Assembly (NCBI GenBank): GCA_001873065.1
Contig: MNYM01000037.1
Span: 86,900-150,899 of the forward strand
DNA: 64,000 bases
DNA from: Flavobacteriaceae bacterium CG2_30_31_66
Lineage (GTDB): Bacteria; Bacteroidota; Bacteroidia; Flavobacteriales; Flavobacteriaceae
Direction: 5' to 3'
Made by a program: the position numbers and the translations under genes
The notes under the pieces: model-generated
Told to the model about the DNA's origin: nothing
Databases searched by the model: none
The model's input: only the letters and a program-made list of their open reading frames with translations
Part shown: positions 62,921 through 64,000 of the stretch, one piece after another
How the letters are laid out: each line of letters begins with the position of its first letter
How positions within the stretch are numbered: the first letter of the stretch is position 1

Positions 62921-63472
62921 ATGAAATTACCAATTTTAAAATATTTAGCAATCGCAACTTTCTCACTTTTCGTATTTAGTTGTAATAATGACGATAATAT
63001 GAATCAAATGACGACTGATTTTTCAGGGACATTTGTTCAAAAAGATCAAATGGGAAGACCAGCAGTCAATACGGTTTTTGTGTCATCAGCAAGTAAAAAT
63101 ACTTTCAACACAACTGTGCCTTCTCAACAAGGAGCTGCATTCCAATCGATGTTTCAAACAAATTTGATGGGATTGAGTCCAGCATTCGCAAATGCAGTTG
63201 ACAAAAATGCCTTAGGATTGGATGCAGCATCTTTCACAGGATTGTTAGCAACAGACGTATTAAATGTTTCATTGGATGGAAAAACCACTTTTTTTGATGG
63301 AACAAATGTCTTAACAGGAAGAGCTTTGGCTGATGATGTGATTACAGTTGAATTATTGTTGATTTTTGGTGGAGAAGATTTTTCTGAAAATCCTACTTTG
63401 TCAAATGATAATGTAGATGCTAATGACAAACCATTTTTGACATCATTTCCTTACTTGGCAAGTCCTTGGTAG
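62921..63472 (+). CDS. DUF4331-family lipoprotein, C-terminal half type
   Basis: 183 residues with a lipoprotein signal ending FSC (Cys21) followed by NNDDN, an acidic surface-export-like sequence. It starts with the QMGRPAVNTVF motif and ends NVDANDKPFLTSFPYLASPW, both found in the second half of full-length DUF4331 proteins, as does GRALADDVITVELLL. With the preceding gene it reconstitutes a whole family member as two separately exported chains. Confidence 0.82.
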   Translation: MKLPILKYLAIATFSLFVFSCNNDDNMNQMTTDFSGTFVQKDQMGRPAVNTVFVSSASKNTFNTTVPSQQGAAFQSMFQTNLMGLSPAFANAVDKNALGLDAASFTGLLATDVLNVSLDGKTTFFDGTNVLTGRALADDVITVELLLIFGGEDFSENPTLSNDNVDANDKPFLTSFPYLASPW

Positions 63473-63520
63473 GATAATATAAACCCCCTAAACCCCCTAA
63501 AAAGTAAAAAACCTCTTATA

Positions 63521-63561
63521 AACTGGCGTATGAACCCCTAAAACATACGCCAGTTATTTTT
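63521..63561 (+). terminator. Hairpin with T run between the DUF4331 and TPR genes
   Basis: AACTGGCGTATG (63521-63532) and CATACGCCAGTT (63544-63555) form a perfect 12-bp stem, followed by ATTTTT. The loop AACCCCTAAAA repeats the motif seen twice just upstream (63481-63498). It is a terminator or an attenuator before the TPR gene. Confidence 0.8.
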
Positions 63562-63592
63562 AAAAAAAACCAACCCAAAACCAACCCAACTC

Positions 63593-64000
63593 ATGAAAAC
63601 AACCTCATACATCATCGTATTATTTTTGATTGTAGTAAGCTGTTCAAAAAACGCACAACAGCAAATTACCAACCCAAAAGACTATACTAACTATTTGAAA
63701 GTTACTAAAAATGGTTCACTAGCAAATGCTCAAAAAGAAGTAGCGTTTTGGTCAGCAAAACTTTTAGCAACTCCCAATCAATATCCGTATTTACAAAAAA
63801 TTGCAGCTGCTAACACTCAGTTGTTTTCCATCACAGGAAATATTGAGTATTTAAAAGAAGCTGAAACTAATTTGTTACAAGCAAACAAAAAAACAAATTA
63901 TGACAATGCAAGTTATCTGCGAAGTTTGGCAAGAAATTACGTTTCACAACATCGATTTAAAGAAGCTTTAGAAATATTGTTAAAAGCTGAAAAGAAGGGC
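63593..64000 (+). CDS. TPR-containing lipoprotein, 3' truncated
   Basis: 136 codons are visible from the ATG at 63593 to the window edge. A lipoprotein signal ends VVSC (about Cys17). The mature part has helical repeats of TPR type (WSAKLLATPNQYPYLQKIAA; YDNASYLRSLARNYVSQHRF; KEALEILLKAEKKG). It runs in the same direction as the DUF4331 genes and is probably functionally linked to them, although a hairpin with a T run separates it. The C-terminal part lies beyond the window. Confidence 0.8.
   Translation, partial: MKTTSYIIVLFLIVVSCSKNAQQQITNPKDYTNYLKVTKNGSLANAQKEVAFWSAKLLATPNQYPYLQKIAAANTQLFSITGNIEYLKEAETNLLQANKKTNYDNASYLRSLARNYVSQHRFKEALEILLKAEKKG

Overview
The window is AT-rich DNA with the hallmarks of a marine Flavobacteriaceae genome (Polaribacter-like by gene content; genus not proven). 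It has SusC/SusD pairs, many lipoproteins, a T9SS C-terminal sorting domain, DUF4331 proteins, near absence of Shine-Dalgarno sequences and a TAnnTTTG-type promoter element.

Region 1 (2-10420, all +) is the distal part of an alpha-glucan (starch/glycogen) utilisation operon: three GH13 amylases (the first cut by the window edge), a GH31 and a GH97 alpha-glucosidase, and an unexpected alpha/beta-hydrolase esterase. All carry export or lipoprotein signals. Two very small membrane-protein genes converge on its end.

Region 2 (10895-40075, all +) is a complete beta-1,3/1,6-glucan (laminarin-type) locus. It holds a membrane-spanning SusR-like regulator, SusC and SusD, two PKD-containing surface lipoproteins, a glycosidase fused to a predicted outer-membrane barrel, a multi-module binding lipoprotein and a GH16 laminarinase. 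After a terminator come a cytoplasmic beta-1,3-glucan phosphorylase (GH149-like), GH3, GH17, GH30, a GPH-family MFS transporter and a second, cytoplasmic GH17. A catalytic-domain-free T9SS-secreted protein built from the same binding modules follows. The inferred flow is surface capture and GH16 cleavage, SusCD import, periplasmic trimming by GH17/GH30/GH3, MFS uptake, then cytosolic phosphorolysis and GH17 processing.

Region 3 (40145-48172) is ordinary chromosome: a DUF4369 lipoprotein, a DUF819 membrane protein, a large BNR/VPS10-like protein, a HerA-like ATPase, a small lipoprotein and a cupin.

Region 4 (about 48173-54532) looks like an accessory island. It has a 21-nt minisatellite bracketed by two perfect hairpins, other palindromic repeats, and very AT-rich genes of unknown role: a PLD nuclease-J-domain fusion in an operon with an LRR protein and an unknown protein, and a HExxH protein. 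A compositionally different gene and a possible gene remnant close it.

Region 5 (54533-64000) is mostly housekeeping: guanine deaminase, fumarase, a TonB-dependent receptor, OmpH, MiaA, a potassium channel, a DUF4331 family split over two genes, and a truncated TPR lipoprotein at the right edge.
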